A stretch of 64,000 bases of DNA from Delphinus delphis (taxonomy: Eukaryota; Chordata; Mammalia; Artiodactyla; Delphinidae), in NCBI RefSeq assembly GCF_949987515.2, contig NC_082688.1:106185893-106249892 (forward strand), read 5' to 3'. Numbering within the stretch: the stretch's first letter is position 1; each line of letters starts with the position of its first letter. The position numbers and the translations under genes were made by a program. The notes below the pieces were generated by a model. That model ran no database searches and was not told where the DNA came from. It worked only from the letters and a program-made list of their open reading frames with translations. This document shows positions 1 through 12,760 of this stretch, piece after piece.

Positions 1-389
1 AGAGGGGGCGGGGCTTGCCCTCTTCCGGCCACTGCACGGCCGTTCCTGGCTTATACGCAAACTCAGGGACACCCATGGAGACGTTTCCCCCTGCCATCAG
101 GCTGATTGATGGAGGAATCAAGTTCCTTCTGTTCGGTGCGGTGAGCTGATGGTCTTTTGTTCTCCAGGCCAAATTCCTAGGATCCTTTTGGTCCCAGAAC
201 GCTTCGCCTGTGGAGTTTATAATAAGAAAGTACAGAAGTGAACTCACAGAATATAATCTGGGGATTATGGATAGAGATAGTATCGGGGAAAATGGTGATT
301 CTCCGAAATCCCGGGCCTTGTGCTATGGGATCCGTTGGCTGCCTCGATGGGAGCGGGCAGACCCTGCATGGCCCTATGCTGTGTTAGAG

Positions 390-610
390 ATGAGAGTAAC
401 CATTAATTACGCAAATCCTGTGTGCCAGGCCCCAGGCTGGGTGCCTTACAGGTGTGTCTCACAGAACTCTGTGAGGAAGGTGTTGTGAGTCCAGTTTACA
501 GATCAGTAAATTAAGTCTCAGAAATCTTGTGTAACCTGCCAAGGCCTTACAGCTAGTAAATGACAAGTACAATTACAGCGTAGGTCTCTCTGTGTCCTTC
601 CCACTGTACG
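390..610 (+). mobile_element. MIR SINE
   Basis: TGTGTGCCAGGCCCCAGGCT, CTGTGAGGAAGGTGTTGTGA, CAGTTTACAGATCAGTAAAT and CTTACAGCTAGTAAATGACA follow the MIR pattern. Confidence 0.65.
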
Positions 611-724
611 CTGGAGGAAAACACTCACGCAGATGCAGCTGGCTGGACCATGGGTCTTTGCTTTGAAACGTTCTGAGAGCTTAACCATTTAGTTTCCATT
701 TGCCCCTCAATTTTGCCTTTGCAA

Positions 725-733
725 TCTCTTGTA

Positions 734-766
<33 letters not shown>

Positions 767-969
767 GTACGCGGGCCTCTCACTGTCGTGGCCTCTCCCG
801 TTGCGGAGCACAGGCTCTGGACGCGCAGGCTCAGTGCCCATGGCTCACGGGCCCAGCCACTCCGCGGCATGCGGGATCCTCCCGGACCGGGGCATGAACC
901 CACGTCCCCTGCATCGGCAGGCGGACTCTCAACCACTGCACCACCAGGGAAGCCCTCTCTTGTACATTT
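725..969 (-). mobile_element. CHR-2-type SINE with target-site duplication
   Basis: A complete tRNA-derived cetartiodactyl SINE in antisense orientation: poly(T) at about 736-765 (the A tail), then the tRNA-unrelated body, with the 5' end GGCTTCCCTGGTGGTGCAGT reversed at about 935-955. It is flanked by a perfect 14-base direct repeat TCTCTTGTACATTT at 725-738 and 956-969. The intact duplication shows a clean, fairly recent L1-driven insertion. Confidence 0.93.
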
Positions 970-2227
970 GAAGAGATAAGAGACGTTTGCATGTGGCTTG
1001 TACGGACATATATTTGCTCCTTCTCTTCCTGCTTTTTCCTCTCTTTCTGGCATCTTCCCTCCCTACCCCCCCATCCCCAATACATGTAGAAGAAGTAAGG
1101 CCAGCATCAGCTCTGTTGCAACATGACTCATCGTTAGGCTTAGCCTGACCAGGAGTTATTGGCACCACAGATGGACGCCCGGGGTGGATCTTCAGCCCTT
1201 GAGGTAGATGAACGAGTCACAGGCGGGGCACTAGCACAGATGCGTTTGCAGAGCTGAATTCACATGATTATGCTTCTGTCTTAATGCAGCAGTGGGATGA
1301 TGTTCTGTGGAGCTGGTGGTTCTATGGGTACGTCAGTAGCAACAGGCAGTGTTTGAAGGTGCAGGGACCGAGAGGGCAGGCGCAGGACCTCGACAGCCGA
1401 GCGCCAGCGGGAGTCAAGGATTAACGGGAGATGGGTTAAACCCGGGCTTTGGGTTTTCCAGAATGGCAACCTAATGGTAAAGAAGGCGCCAAGCCCGCGT
1501 CTGTCTCTTTGCCTGCAGAAGGCCACATCACTAATGGGAACAGGGCACCCACACGGGTATATCCTGTGGGGACCTGCCACCCTGCGGAGACCAATATCGA
1601 TCTGGGGGGGCGGGGCAAAGCCAAGTTGAAGGACTTGGTACCAACGCCGGGTCATAGTCATCCCTGTTCTTGTAACTGTGGTTGGCCAGATTCGGCCACT
1701 CTGCAGGAGGGAATCTCCCCTCCCTTCTTTGCCCTGGAATGGAATTATCAGGTCAGTAGAATCAGCATTATGTTGGAGAGTTGCTGTGTGGCTTTTCAGA
1801 TGGGGTGGCTTCCTACCTAATAATGGTGCCCCCTCCCCCCATCAGATGAAGGGCTTTCTTCTGAAGGGCCCTGGAAAGAGTGTGTCCTCCTGGAACCTGA
1901 CTTGATTTTGTTCAGCTTTCCATGAATGACTTTTCTTTCTGGATTGCAGACTTATATTTCTGATGGTCTAAGCAGCTCATTGTTACTTCGTGGACAGATC
2001 ATCTATTCCTTTAACTGAATCATTTAGCAAAATTAGTGCAACTCATACACAGAAGATGATGTATTCCTTAGGACACTGGTGTTTCCGGCGTGTTTTCTGA
2101 GGATCCTCATAGCCTTTGCTTCTACAATCCAACCAGAAACAGCAAAAACCACTTGGACTGCTTAACTGCAAGGTGCCTTTAGAACTGCCCTCCATTTCCA
2201 GTCAAGTGTAGATTAAGAAGGTGCCCA

Positions 2228-2495
2228 ATTAGGGGCAGCATAGCACAAGGTTAATGTCATGGGTTCTGCTGGCATATTGTCAGGGCTTGAATCTCTGCTC
2301 TGCCACTTACTATGTGCTCTTCAGCACGACATGCTCCCTCTCTACCCTGCCTCAGTCTACCAATCTGTAGAATGAGGATAACGAGAGTACCTGCCTCCTA
2401 GGGTTTGGTAAATAATAGATAAGTTATCCCATGTAAATCATAGAATAGCACCTGATACATAGTAAGTGCTCAATAAATATTAGCTATTATTAAGC
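2228..2495 (+). mobile_element. MIR SINE, near full length
   Basis: GGGGCAGCATAGCACAAGGT, CTTGAATCTCTGCTCTGCCA, CTTACTATGTGCTCTTCAGC, AATCTGTAGAATGAGGATAA and AAGTGCTCAATAAATATTAG. Best-preserved MIR in the window. Confidence 0.85.
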
Positions 2496-2554
2496 ACCTC
2501 AGACCCCAAGGAAACCCTATGTTTAAAGAAGCAGAGGAGGTATGGGGCTCAAGA

Positions 2555-2715
2555 GGACTGAGTCTAAGCCCAGATTCACCCATTGTAAGGCCTCAGGTGA
2601 ACCACCCATGCTTCCTGGACGTGACTTGGGCTCCTCATCTGTAAAGTGGGGCTGCAAAGTTATGTCCTAACCGATCATGGCAGTTCACGTTATGAGGCTG
2701 TGTGTGGAAGGACCG
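2555..2715 (+). mobile_element. MIR SINE fragment
   Basis: GACTTGGGCTCCTCATCTGT and AAAGTGGGGCTGC after a worn upstream part. Confidence 0.5.
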
Positions 2716-3699
2716 TGGCGATCACAAGGGTTTTTTGGGGACTGAATCACAGGTGGACCCAGCCAGAGGGTAAAAACCAAGCCAGTTTACATGTGTGATC
2801 TTACATTAATTACATGTGACATTCTTGGCTGGCGAAATCCCAAACCTTAAGGTGGCCTGAATCCCCTTTAAGGAGACTGCTGCCAGCATCTCTGTGGGGT
2901 CTTCTGATTTGAAGCACAGTTTGACCTATTAGGAGCCAGATCCTTTCATATCACTAGTAGCCATCTTTTTCCATTAGCAGATATTGATTCTTTGTTTCGT
3001 ACGGTAGCAGTAACTGGCTTTGTTAGAAGGATAGCTTCTCTGTAGCCGTATCCTTCGGGTGGGTGAGAACAGCCGTCTGGGTGAATGAGGTAAGGAGTGC
3101 AGGTATTTTTACCCAGAAAATGCACTGTGCACTTCCGACCTTCGGATTTGGTATCTGCCCAGCAAGATGTAGCACCAAAATGTCTCACAGAGACGGCTGG
3201 GAGCCTGTGACCTGGAGCTGGGGACAGCAGGCTGCGTGTTTCTTTCAGAATTCTGGGCTGACTGATCTTAGGCTCTGAAATCAGATTTGACCCTCTGCTG
3301 GGTCTCTCTGGGCAGCTTTAATTATGGCAAGTTCACAGGGCCGACTCCTGCTGGCAAAACACTTTTTCAAAGGAGGGTCCTGAATGTGGAGGTGCTGGGT
3401 GTGAGGGGGCCCTGAGTCTCCCAGGGCCAGCCAGATGGGACCTGCTTTGCACAGACCCCCGGCCCATCAGGACGAAGCTTCCTGGCGGTGCTGGCGCTCG
3501 TGGTCCAGGAGGGTCTCGGTGTGAACCTGGGCGGTGGCAGCCGGCTGGGAGTGCTGGCCCCGGCGCGAAGCTTTCACCAGCAGCGCCTGCTTGGGGTGAA
3601 AGGCTCCAGGTGGCCGGGCCAGCAGATGTCTTTATCGGTGACTGAATGTTGGCTGAGGGGCTCTGCTCACCCTTGTGGAGCACAGGGCATCACAGGAGA

Positions 3700-3800
3700 G
3701 GAAGAGCTGGGGCCTGGGAGCCGGGAGTCCTGGGTTCTAGTCTCCACCCTGCCAGAAGCCGGCTGCGTGGCTTCTTCCCTCCGGCCCTTGGTTTCTTCAC
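3700..3800 (+). mobile_element. MIR SINE fragment
   Basis: GAGTCCTGGGTTCTAGTCTC and GGCTGCGTGGCTTCTTCCCT match the middle of MIR. Confidence 0.55.
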
Positions 3801-4179
3801 ATATTGAAGCTGGCAGGGGGCCTCTGTGGTGCTCGCCCCCATGTTCTGGACTCTAGGGGACCACAGGGATGAGCAGGTATGGAAGAGCGACCACCCAGTG
3901 AGAGATTCCAGAAACTAGGGGGGCTGGTAGCTAACCCCCCGTAATAGTCTCAGCCTCTGTGAGCCGGGAGGAGCTTTCCAATCAGCACGTACACCCCAGG
4001 GGCCTTGCTGAGTTGGTGACCCTGACCACGAACAGGATGGGGGTGACCGGGCTTATAGCATCCATCAGAACATAGACTGGCATCATCTCCTGGGCCAGCT
4101 GGAGCCTCGGCACACGGGCTCCTGACATCCTCCTCACCGTCTCCAAGTTCATACTTCCATAGAGAACCACGCACTAGCT

Positions 4180-4360
4180 CAGTGGTTCTCAAAGTGTGGG
4201 CCCAGAGGCATCCGCGTCATCTGGGAACTTTTTGAAAATACGAATTCTCGGGCCCCACCCCAGACCCACTGACCGACTCAGAAACCGGGGAGGGGGGGCA
4301 GCAATCTGTTTAACAAGCCCTGCTAGTGGTCCGAGGCAGGCTGAGGTCTGAGAACCACTG
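4180..4360 (+). mobile_element. MER5A-type hAT (Charlie) element
   Basis: Terminal inverted repeats CAGTGGTTCTCAAAG at the start and GAGAACCACTG at the end enclose CTCGGGCCCCACCCCAGACC and AGCAATCTGTTTAACAAGCC. Flanking 8-base words CACTAGCT and CACCAGCA could be a worn target-site duplication. Non-autonomous DNA transposon. Confidence 0.9.
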
Positions 4361-6265
4361 CACCAGCACAACCCCGTAGTTTGAGAACCATAGTGTATCT
4401 CTCCCTCTTTTATGTAAAACTATTTTTAATTATGAAGACAAGACTCCAGCAATACTTTGAAAAATTACTGCAGCCCCACTGCCCCGTCATAGTCACTGTT
4501 TTCATCTTTCTGGGCTCCCTTCTGGTCTTTGTTCACCTGGACACGTAGTTTTTACACAGACCGCATTGGATAGAGACTTCTTTCTGTAGTACTTCTTTCA
4601 CTTAAACATTATTAGTGCGTTTTTCCCCATCGCTTCATCACCTTCATACTTGTCATTTTCAATGACTACAGAACACTTCCCTCCCATGACCGGCTTCACA
4701 CGCTTGACCGCCCTGTCCCCAGACATTTGGCGACTTGCCGCTTTGCACTATTGGAGAAGCCTCCTGCCTGTCCAGGGGAGGTCAGCTTCTGGGATGTTCC
4801 GCATGACCCCTGTCAGCCCAACGTCGACCTCCCTGTGAGTCCTCAACCTGAGGCTATCTGAAAAAGATTGCTTCGTGGAAAAAATAAACCGAAGAGACCC
4901 CCTAAATCTGCGGTGATGCATCATGACTGAAACAGGCCCGTCCGCTGAGTTTTGTTAACTGAGCATCTTCTCATTGCACTCACAGGTGGTGTCTGCAAAG
5001 GGGGGCACGGTGTGGGCATGGGGGCGGGAGCCTCCCCTGCCCCAGTGGGCTGGATGCCCGTGGCCTCACCCTGTGCCAGGCCTGCTGGCGGTCATTTCCT
5101 GAGCATCCTGGTCCCCAGCAGGAAGGCCCCTCCTTCTTTCTCGTGCTGCCTCCACCTCCCCCCACCCTACACCTGTGTATCTCTCTCTCTCCTTCCTTCT
5201 CCCAGCCTGGCTCAGCCCGGGGAGAGCCTGAGACTCACAACTTGACCAGCGCGGCCCCTAGTTTTGACAAGACCACTGACCATTCTTGGGTCATATAAAT
5301 AGCACTGTATCTTTTGCAGTGATTTCGTTGGGGTAAATCCTAGATATGGGCTGAGGTTAATAGGGCGTCTTGTGTGTCATTGTGCCTTCCGTTAGTGGCG
5401 ACATGCATTTATGCCCTGTCAGTGGCTCGACGTTGCTCTTCATGACCTGGCAAACTAGGCTCTTCCTTATTTGGCTCTCGGGTCACAAACTCAACTCAGG
5501 TGGCTCAAAGGGGCACGCTGGTGGCATGAATGTTGATTGGGCCAGACCATGGGAGAGAGAGGGGCTGTAATGAACTGAAAAGACACCCAACCGAAATGCA
5601 CTCATGTGCAGTAGGGAGAAAAAAGGAGAGATAAATGACAGAGGATGCACATGGTTCTTCCCTTCAGCGTCACTGCCTCACGTACCCCGTACATTCCAGC
5701 CACACCCAAATGGGCTGCGCTCGCTCTGCCTGCTTGGGGTTTGGTTTGGCCTTGTGGCCTTTTCACAAGCTGTTTCCCTGCCTAGACTGTCTCTTCCCCT
5801 TTATTCGTGGATGACTCCTACTCTTGATTTAAGACTCAGCCCGCGTGGTCTCCTCCTACAGGAAGCTTTCCCAGGTCAACTGCCACGGGTTAGGAGGAGC
5901 CTTGACCTCTGGGTGGGCAGCTGGAGAGGGCACTCCCTGCACTCTGCATGGGGGGACTGCTACAGGCTGCTAGGCTTTAATTCCCTTTGAGAGCATTGCT
6001 ACAATTCAGTTTTGAAATTTGTTTCTTTAATAATATCCCAAGGGAGCTATGAAGGATGTGATGCTGTGGCCGCCTTTCCTGTGCAGTTTTCCTGGTTAGC
6101 CCATAACTGGTGAAATGCCCTGGTTTCTTATTCCAGAATAAGAAAATGCACTCACAATTAGCTTACATTCCTTTCCTTTTCTAGACTAAGGACTATTTTT
6201 TTTTTATCTCTGTGTCTCCAGAAGCCAGTAAGCTGGCACACAATAGGTACTTAATAATTTTTTTT

Positions 6266-6740
6266 GGATGGATGGATGAATGGATGGATGGATGGGTAGA
6301 TGAATGGATGGGTAGATGGATGGATGGGTGGATGGATGGATGGGTGGGTAGATGAATGGATGGGTGGGTGGATGGATGGATGGGTGGGTAGATGGATGGA
6401 TGGGTGGATGGATGGATGGATGGGTAGATGAATGGATGGGTGAGTGGATGGATGGATGGAAGGATGGATGGGTAAATGGGTGGATGGGTGGATGGATGGA
6501 TGGATGGGTAGATGGGTGGATGGATGGTAGATAGGTGGATGGATGAATGGGTAGATGGGTGGGTGGATGGATGGATGGGTAGATGAATGGATGGATGGAT
6601 GGATGGATGGATAGTTGGATGGATGGATGAGTGGATGGATGGATGAATGGATGGATGGGTGGATGGGTAGATGGGTAGATGTATGTATGTATGTGTGGAT
6701 GGGTGGATGGGTAAATGTATGGATGGGTGGGTGGGTGAAT
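6266..6740 (+). repeat. (GGAT)n tetranucleotide array, about 475 bp
   Basis: Interrupted TGGATGGA units with GGGT and GAAT variants, on both strands producing long artificial open frames (Trp-Met-Asp-Gly and His-Pro-Ser-Ile patterns). Directly before it is a MIR/L2-like 3' end (CTGGCACACAATAGGTACTT, then AATAATT), whose normal TGAA-type end is the likely seed of the array. Confidence 0.95.
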
Positions 6741-8944
6741 GTTCTATATCTGGATGCCCCATGGCCCCTGGAGGCACGCTCGGGCAGTGTCTCCCCCAGT
6801 GTGTCTCCCCCAAGCCTCTCCCTCACTCATCTTCCCCACCTCTGTCCTCCTTCCCTTCCACTTTGCACTCGCCTCTGCTCATCATTTTAGCTTTACCTTG
6901 ATTTCATTGTTTTCTCCCTCCTTCCTTTTCTCTCTTATCCACCCCCTTCCTAACATAAATCAGTCCCTTCCCTACCTTCTCTAGCTGTTTCATCCTGACT
7001 AAATAGCCAGGAGGTTTTTTGTTTACGGCTCATCCACAGGGCCTCAGGAAGGAAGTGGTCTGAGGATCAGAGTCCCTGGAACATTTCAGAAGAAGAGCTG
7101 GGAGGAAGGGGGCAGTGAGGCTTAGATCCTGGCGCTGGGTCTGTCATACTGGCCCCTCCCCAGGGAGTTTCCACCACCTTTCACGTTAGCATTGGGCCTC
7201 TCCAGAGGCCTGGCTGGTGGGGTGGCAACACACATGTGCCCTGTGGTGGAGGCTGTAGGTTTCGGCCCTCTCTCTGCAGTTGCTGGATTAAACCACCAAG
7301 GGGCGCACTTGCCCCACCCATCCTGTGATGGTAGGGGTGCTAGATTCTCTCCCATCCACAGTGTCGAAGCAGAGGCAGGGCAGACCCTAAGGGAGTTGAT
7401 GAGACTCTTGCTTTTCCTTAGAGATCTAGGAACTGTGGCAGGGACCCCTGATGTCAGGGCCATCCCTGGGGGCTGGAAAAATCACCCTGGGTTGGTCTGC
7501 TCCCTGCCCCGCCTCAGGCACTGTCACTGTTGTGACCCTAGGGGACCAGAGGTACACCAAGGGCCAACTTGCGGGGGACAAATCACGAATGGGCACCTGG
7601 AGAGGTCGAATGTGACTGGAGAATGGTCATGTGAAGCCATTTCGTGCTGTGTGGTGTGGGGTCCTCCTGCCCACTCTACAGGTGAGGAAACTGAGGCCCA
7701 GAGGGGTTAGGTGGCCTGCAGTGCCCGCTGGACTGGGGCAAGGACTGTCGTGTGTTACTTGGTTGTGGGTCTTTAGTTTTGCCTCAGCAGGTGGGGCCCC
7801 CTCCTTGCCCTCCTCCAGCTGCTTCTCCAGGTCGTCGAGCACTGACAGCAGCTCAGGAGCCTTTGGCCTTGGAGACAGCCCTGCCCACAGGTATCCCCTC
7901 CCCCTACCACTGTGGTTCTCGCGCTGCAGTCTTTAGGGTGCGAGTCCAGGGCCAGAACCTCGTTAATTGTTCTCCCCTGACCCGCACTGGTTTTGAGGAG
8001 ATGCCTGTCACCAGAGTCTCCCTTGAACTGCTTTTCGTGCCGAGACATGGGTAGCAGCTGGCGGACAGGCTCAGCTTGCCCTGGGAGGGAGGCGCACCTT
8101 GAGTGCCCTATTTGCAAAATGACCAGCGGCTGTCATTCTACACCTGCCTCTCATTTGGAGACCTGATCTAAGGCTGTAAAGGTGGTGCCAGGAAAGGGCT
8201 TTGCCAAAGCATCTCATGAAAATCTGGCCAACAGGCCTTTGGGGGCCACTAGCTACAGCTTCATGGGGCAGATACCTCAGCTCTGTTTTCAGATTTGGCA
8301 AGTGGCAGAGGTCTTGACTAGGCTGAAGGTCATTCAAGGGCCAGAATGGCATTCCTGGACCCTTCCTTTAAGTGGATGTACCTGCCCAGTCATGGAGGGA
8401 CAAGGCCGTGCTTGGAAGAGGCCCAGCCCTGCCTCCAAGTAGCTGGTAGTGGGACTGGAATCACTCCGGCAGCCCCGGCCCGATGCTGTCCCGTCCTGAC
8501 CCACCGTAGACCCCACTCTCCGCGCTGCCAGCACGCTCCCTTGTGGATATCAGCTTCCCACCAGTGTTTTCCTCCTTAGAGCTTCTGTCTTCTCCTGGGG
8601 TGCTGGGTGGGAGAAGAGAATTCCCGGACCTTCACTTCTTCTCCCTAGAGCTGGGGCAGCGTCCATGAAAGAAAACTAGTTCGGCCACCTGACCTTCGAG
8701 GTGGAATATTCGAGGCCTGGTGATTTGCTCAGGTCCATGGGGCCGGTTGCTGGGAGAGTCAGGGCTGTCCAGGGAAGGGCACTGCCATCTGGAAAGCAAG
8801 AAGGCTGCGGGGGAAGAGAGGGGGGTTCAGGCTTCAGTAGGATTGCTGGTGTGAGCCTTCGGTCACGGGGAGCTCGGAATGGCAAGTGGGGTGATGGAGG
8901 TCCTGTGGCAGAAAGAGGCCCCAGTTCATCTCCACAGGTTCCAC

Positions 8945-9090
8945 TTAAAAACAAAATTGAGGTATATTAAGACAATTAAGAATTGTACATGTTGAAGCTG
9001 TATAATTTGATGATTTGATATACATATCCACTGTGAAACGATCACCACGTTTAATCTAATTAATCTCTCTCTTCAGATAGTTGCAACATT
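8945..9090 (+). mobile_element. Old L1 3' fragment
   Basis: AAAATTGAGGTATATTAAGA, GATTTGATATACATATCCAC and GAAACGATCACCACGTTTAA resemble the L1ME-type 3' region (AATTGAGGTATA... GATCACCAC). Short and diverged. Confidence 0.5.
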
Positions 9091-9924
9091 TTTTTTAATG
9101 GGACAAACCTTAAGATCTGCCCTCTCAGCACCTTGGCTCAATTTTAAAGTGTAGTGGGGTGGGGGAATGTTTTGTGGTCTCTTCTTACTCAGGCGGCTTC
9201 TGGGCTCAACTGAAGCAATTTAAGTTTGGTTCTTGTGGCTTAAAAGATCCCTGAAACACTTCAGTGAAATTATAGCTCCTTAATTTAGCTGCCTGTCAGT
9301 TATTTTTTTTTCCAGGTGGTTTAGGGTTGACAGTGAGTTTGACATTTGTAAAAATGTTTTGGAAAGCATATCAGAGACCTTGAACTCAAAAAGAATATAA
9401 AGTACATTATTTGGAGAAGTGTGATTGGAATTATTCTTCTGGCCACTCCAAGTCCCGTCTCTCTTCTTTCAGCAGTCTTTGCAGACAAAGCCCAGTGAAA
9501 TTGTAGGCTACTTCTGAGCCCGGCTGCCTTTGTGAGTTTCCTTCCGGCTCCGTCACCCTCATTTTAACGACTTCTGCTTCGTTTGCGCACAGCTAAGGAG
9601 AAAGCACTTCTTTTTAGTTGGTCAGAGCGTTGTAGGATGTTAGAGGTGGAAAGAACTTTAGGGACCTTCTTCACCTGCTCACCCCCACTTTTTTCCCAAG
9701 GGCTCGGAGGGCATGGGATGTGACCAAGTTCACGTGACGGATGCCTGCTGAGCTGAGATTCACCCCCAGATCAATGACTCTGGGCCACGCTTGCTCCACG
9801 AAGCTACACACTAAAATGCTAACCGTGACATTTACCTGCCATTTTTAGGAGAGTTTATGTGCCCAGAGCTTGTATCTTAAATTAGAATATGCCTGGCATA
9901 TTGGGCTGTGTCACCCTGGAGAAC

Positions 9925-10015
9925 TGTGTGACCACAACTAGAGAAAGCCCCCGTACAGCAACGAAGACCCAGTGCAGCCAAAAATAAATAAATAAATAAA
10001 TTTATTAAAAAATAA
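9925..10015 (+). mobile_element. CHR/Bov-tA-type SINE 3' fragment
   Basis: The block CAACTAGAGAAAGCCCCCGT, AGCAACGAAGACCCAGTGCA, GCC and an (AAAT)n tail matches the 3' part of cetartiodactyl tRNA-derived SINEs. The 5' tRNA-related half is not present. Confidence 0.75.
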
Positions 10016-11149
10016 AGTGTGACTTGTTAAAGGCAATAGGAAGACGTTATTCGAGGGGGGCTTCTACCATGGGCTTTGCCGTAGGGGAGAGCCGAGGCTT
10101 AACTCCCAGACACCAGGACGAGGGGGGACTTCCCGCCATGGAGCAAGGTGGGGCTGAGGGGATGGGGATTACTGAGAGGACCTATCGGGGTAAAGCCACC
10201 TAACTGGATTCTTGCTGATGGCAGGCCGGGGTGATCAGACATCACCTGGGAGACCCCATCAGTTAGGGTTATCTGACGTGGAGGGCGAGGGTTCTGGTTA
10301 AACTGACGGAGCAGGACTCTTGCTACGACTGGACAATATGGAGACCAGCACAAAGGCCCTGAGGTCAGGCCCTGGTTGAGAGAGTTCAGAGGAGCCTGAA
10401 TACAGTTTGGTCAAGGAGAGAACCTGTCTCAATGGTGGGCAGCACGTTGCCGTGGAGGGTGTGCCTGGGGGTGGGCAGAGCGAGGGGTGGGAGACGTGAC
10501 AGGACGGGCTGGACCTTTATGACTGGGGGGGTGCGCGGGGCAGGGGGGTGAGGCGATCAAGTCTGTGATTCTAAAGGATTATTCTCTTGTCGGGAGGTTA
10601 GGGGCTGCATTCAGTGTGTGGCGGCTGAGGTCCTCACTGGACAATCCAGGAGGGCATCTCCAGGAGGCACTGAAATAAAGATCTGAAGCGGGGTGTGCTG
10701 GCGGAGGAGATACAAAGGTAGGAGTTGTTAGCGTGTCAAGACTGGTTAAATGGTTTCTGCAGCCAAGGGAGTGAATTGTGAATTTTCTCACCCACCCTGG
10801 GGGAGGTGTCCTATAAAATCAGGTCAAGGGCTGAACAGCAGCCGTTGTGGAGACAGCAAAAAAAAGAGACGCTTGCAAAGGGGACTGAGAGTAAATAGTG
10901 ATAGAGGAGAACAATGGAGTATCTTGGAAGCCAGGAAAGGAAGAGGGGCTTTGAGACGATGCCCCTCCCTTTGTTGTAACCCGTTCCTTAACGGCCCCGT
11001 CCGCGGGAATTTCAGGGAGGGTGGGAGGGACACACTGTCACATATCAACTCCTCTTAAAATTTCAGAGCAAAGGCATCATGCAAGTGTACATGTCTGTAT
11101 CGTTTCCTACTTATTAAAAGTAATGATAAACTAATGGATATTGAGTTTC

Positions 11150-11300
11150 CTTTAATTTTCATATGTTCCATGAGATAAATATTATCGTCTCCAGTTTCCA
11201 AATGGAGAAGTCAGAGCTCAGAGAGGTGAAATAACTCCCCAAAGTGGAAGAAACCGTCTCGGTCTGTCTGACTGCAGACTCTCCCGCTGTCTCACGTGAT
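11150..11300 (+). mobile_element. MIR SINE fragment
   Basis: TATTATCGTCTCCAGTTTCC, AGAGCTCAGAGAGGTGAAAT and GACTGCAGACTCTCCCGCTG. Confidence 0.55.
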
Positions 11301-12554
11301 TTTTGCACCAGTTACTTTTCTCTGATTAGACTTCAGGAAGATGTTGAAGGCAGCTAAGGAACTGGGGCAGGGAGGGTCATGGTGATGAAACACGTATACC
11401 TAAAGCAGGAAAGGAAAAGACTCCTGTAGGCTAATGTTCATTCTGTTTCCCTTGCCCACAACCAGACACTTTTGCCTGAAGTTCAAGGCCATTCCCTAGT
11501 AGCCCCCATGCGCATACTAACAGCCTGGGTGTCCCACTCTCCCACGCCTGCTCCCGTGCTCTGCTCACCTTGTCCTTCCCGCCACAAGCCCAGCTCACCT
11601 GCCACCTCGGCTGTGTCCCCTGCTTAGATCCAGTCCCTCTCGCTTCTGTATTCCCGAGATTCACAGCTGGGCCACTTTCAGAATTTCCCAGAGTCTGTGT
11701 GACGTGGGGATACTCTATGCCCATGTTGGGTGTCATGCCCAACTGGGGTCTTGCTGTGAGGAAACGAAGGGGAGGGGGCATGTCCAGGTTGAGTGGAGGG
11801 GGTCCTTGCGTGGTCATGTGTTGGCAGCCTGTCGTCTCCTTGTGCAAAAGCGGGGGCCTGGCAGTTATCTGGTTAACGGGTCCATCAAGGATAGATGAGC
11901 AGCGGACTAGTCTGGTGAGCTGTCAGCTCTGATCAGGCTCACCCGTTAGGGCTCCTTGCCCTTTGGGTCTCTCAGCCCAGCTCCTGCTCTTTCTCCCGCC
12001 CACCCCCGGAGGCCATCGGCATCCTGGTGGGCACTGGTGACGTGACAAAGGACAAAATGAAAACTTCCAGTTAAACCACATCCTTATATGTCTGGTCATT
12101 GTCACACGATGCTTTGGGAAACTTTTAGGTGTTTATCAAGGCAAAGTAATAATTACAACGATAAAATGCCACCTTCCGTCTGTTTAGAGAATTATGGCTG
12201 TCGCATTGTCTTTGTACGTCTTATCTTACTTGAGTCTCCCAAGAGATGTGGACACACATTAACTCCATTTTAAAGTTGATAAAATGAAGGATATAAAATT
12301 ACGTTTTAAAAACAACACGAGATGCTGTTTTGAAAGGTGGATTCTACCCATTCCTAAATGGAGCTCGCGTTCTGGGGCTTCAGAAAACAAAAACAGAGGG
12401 ATGTAGTTCTGGAACTTACTTATCAACGTTCTGACTTCATAGGAGTCAACTTTTATAAAAATATTAACCTAATTTTGCATTGACTTTTATTTCCCCCTCC
12501 AACCTTTAATCAACCCAGCCTGACCCAGTTAGATAAGGACTTTACTCATCATTG

Positions 12555-12760
12555 TTCTCACAGCAGGAAACCCAGGTTCCAGTCCTGCTGTGACACGGAG
12601 GAGGCTTCATGCTCTTAGCAACTTCAGTTCCAATTTCTTCATCTGAAAATGGGCATCATTCTTTAGACTGGCCCTGTCTGGGGTAAGGACTAGACTGTCT
12701 ATGAGGTGTCTTGTACACTGCCTGGAACCCAGCAGACAGTTGTAGGCATCTGTGGCATTC
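12555..12760 (+). mobile_element. MIR SINE
   Basis: CAGGTTCCAGTCCTGCTGTG, AATTTCTTCATCTGAAAATG and GGACTAGACTGTCTATGAGG. Confidence 0.6.

Noticed and set aside
6193..6826. Open frames of about 200 codons rich in His-Pro-Ser-Ile, and Trp-Met-Asp-Gly frames opposite
   Set aside because: They are translations of the GGAT tetranucleotide array, not proteins.
7293..7306. Possible third CTCF motif CCACCAAGGGGCGC
   Set aside because: It departs from the consensus at the important AG position.
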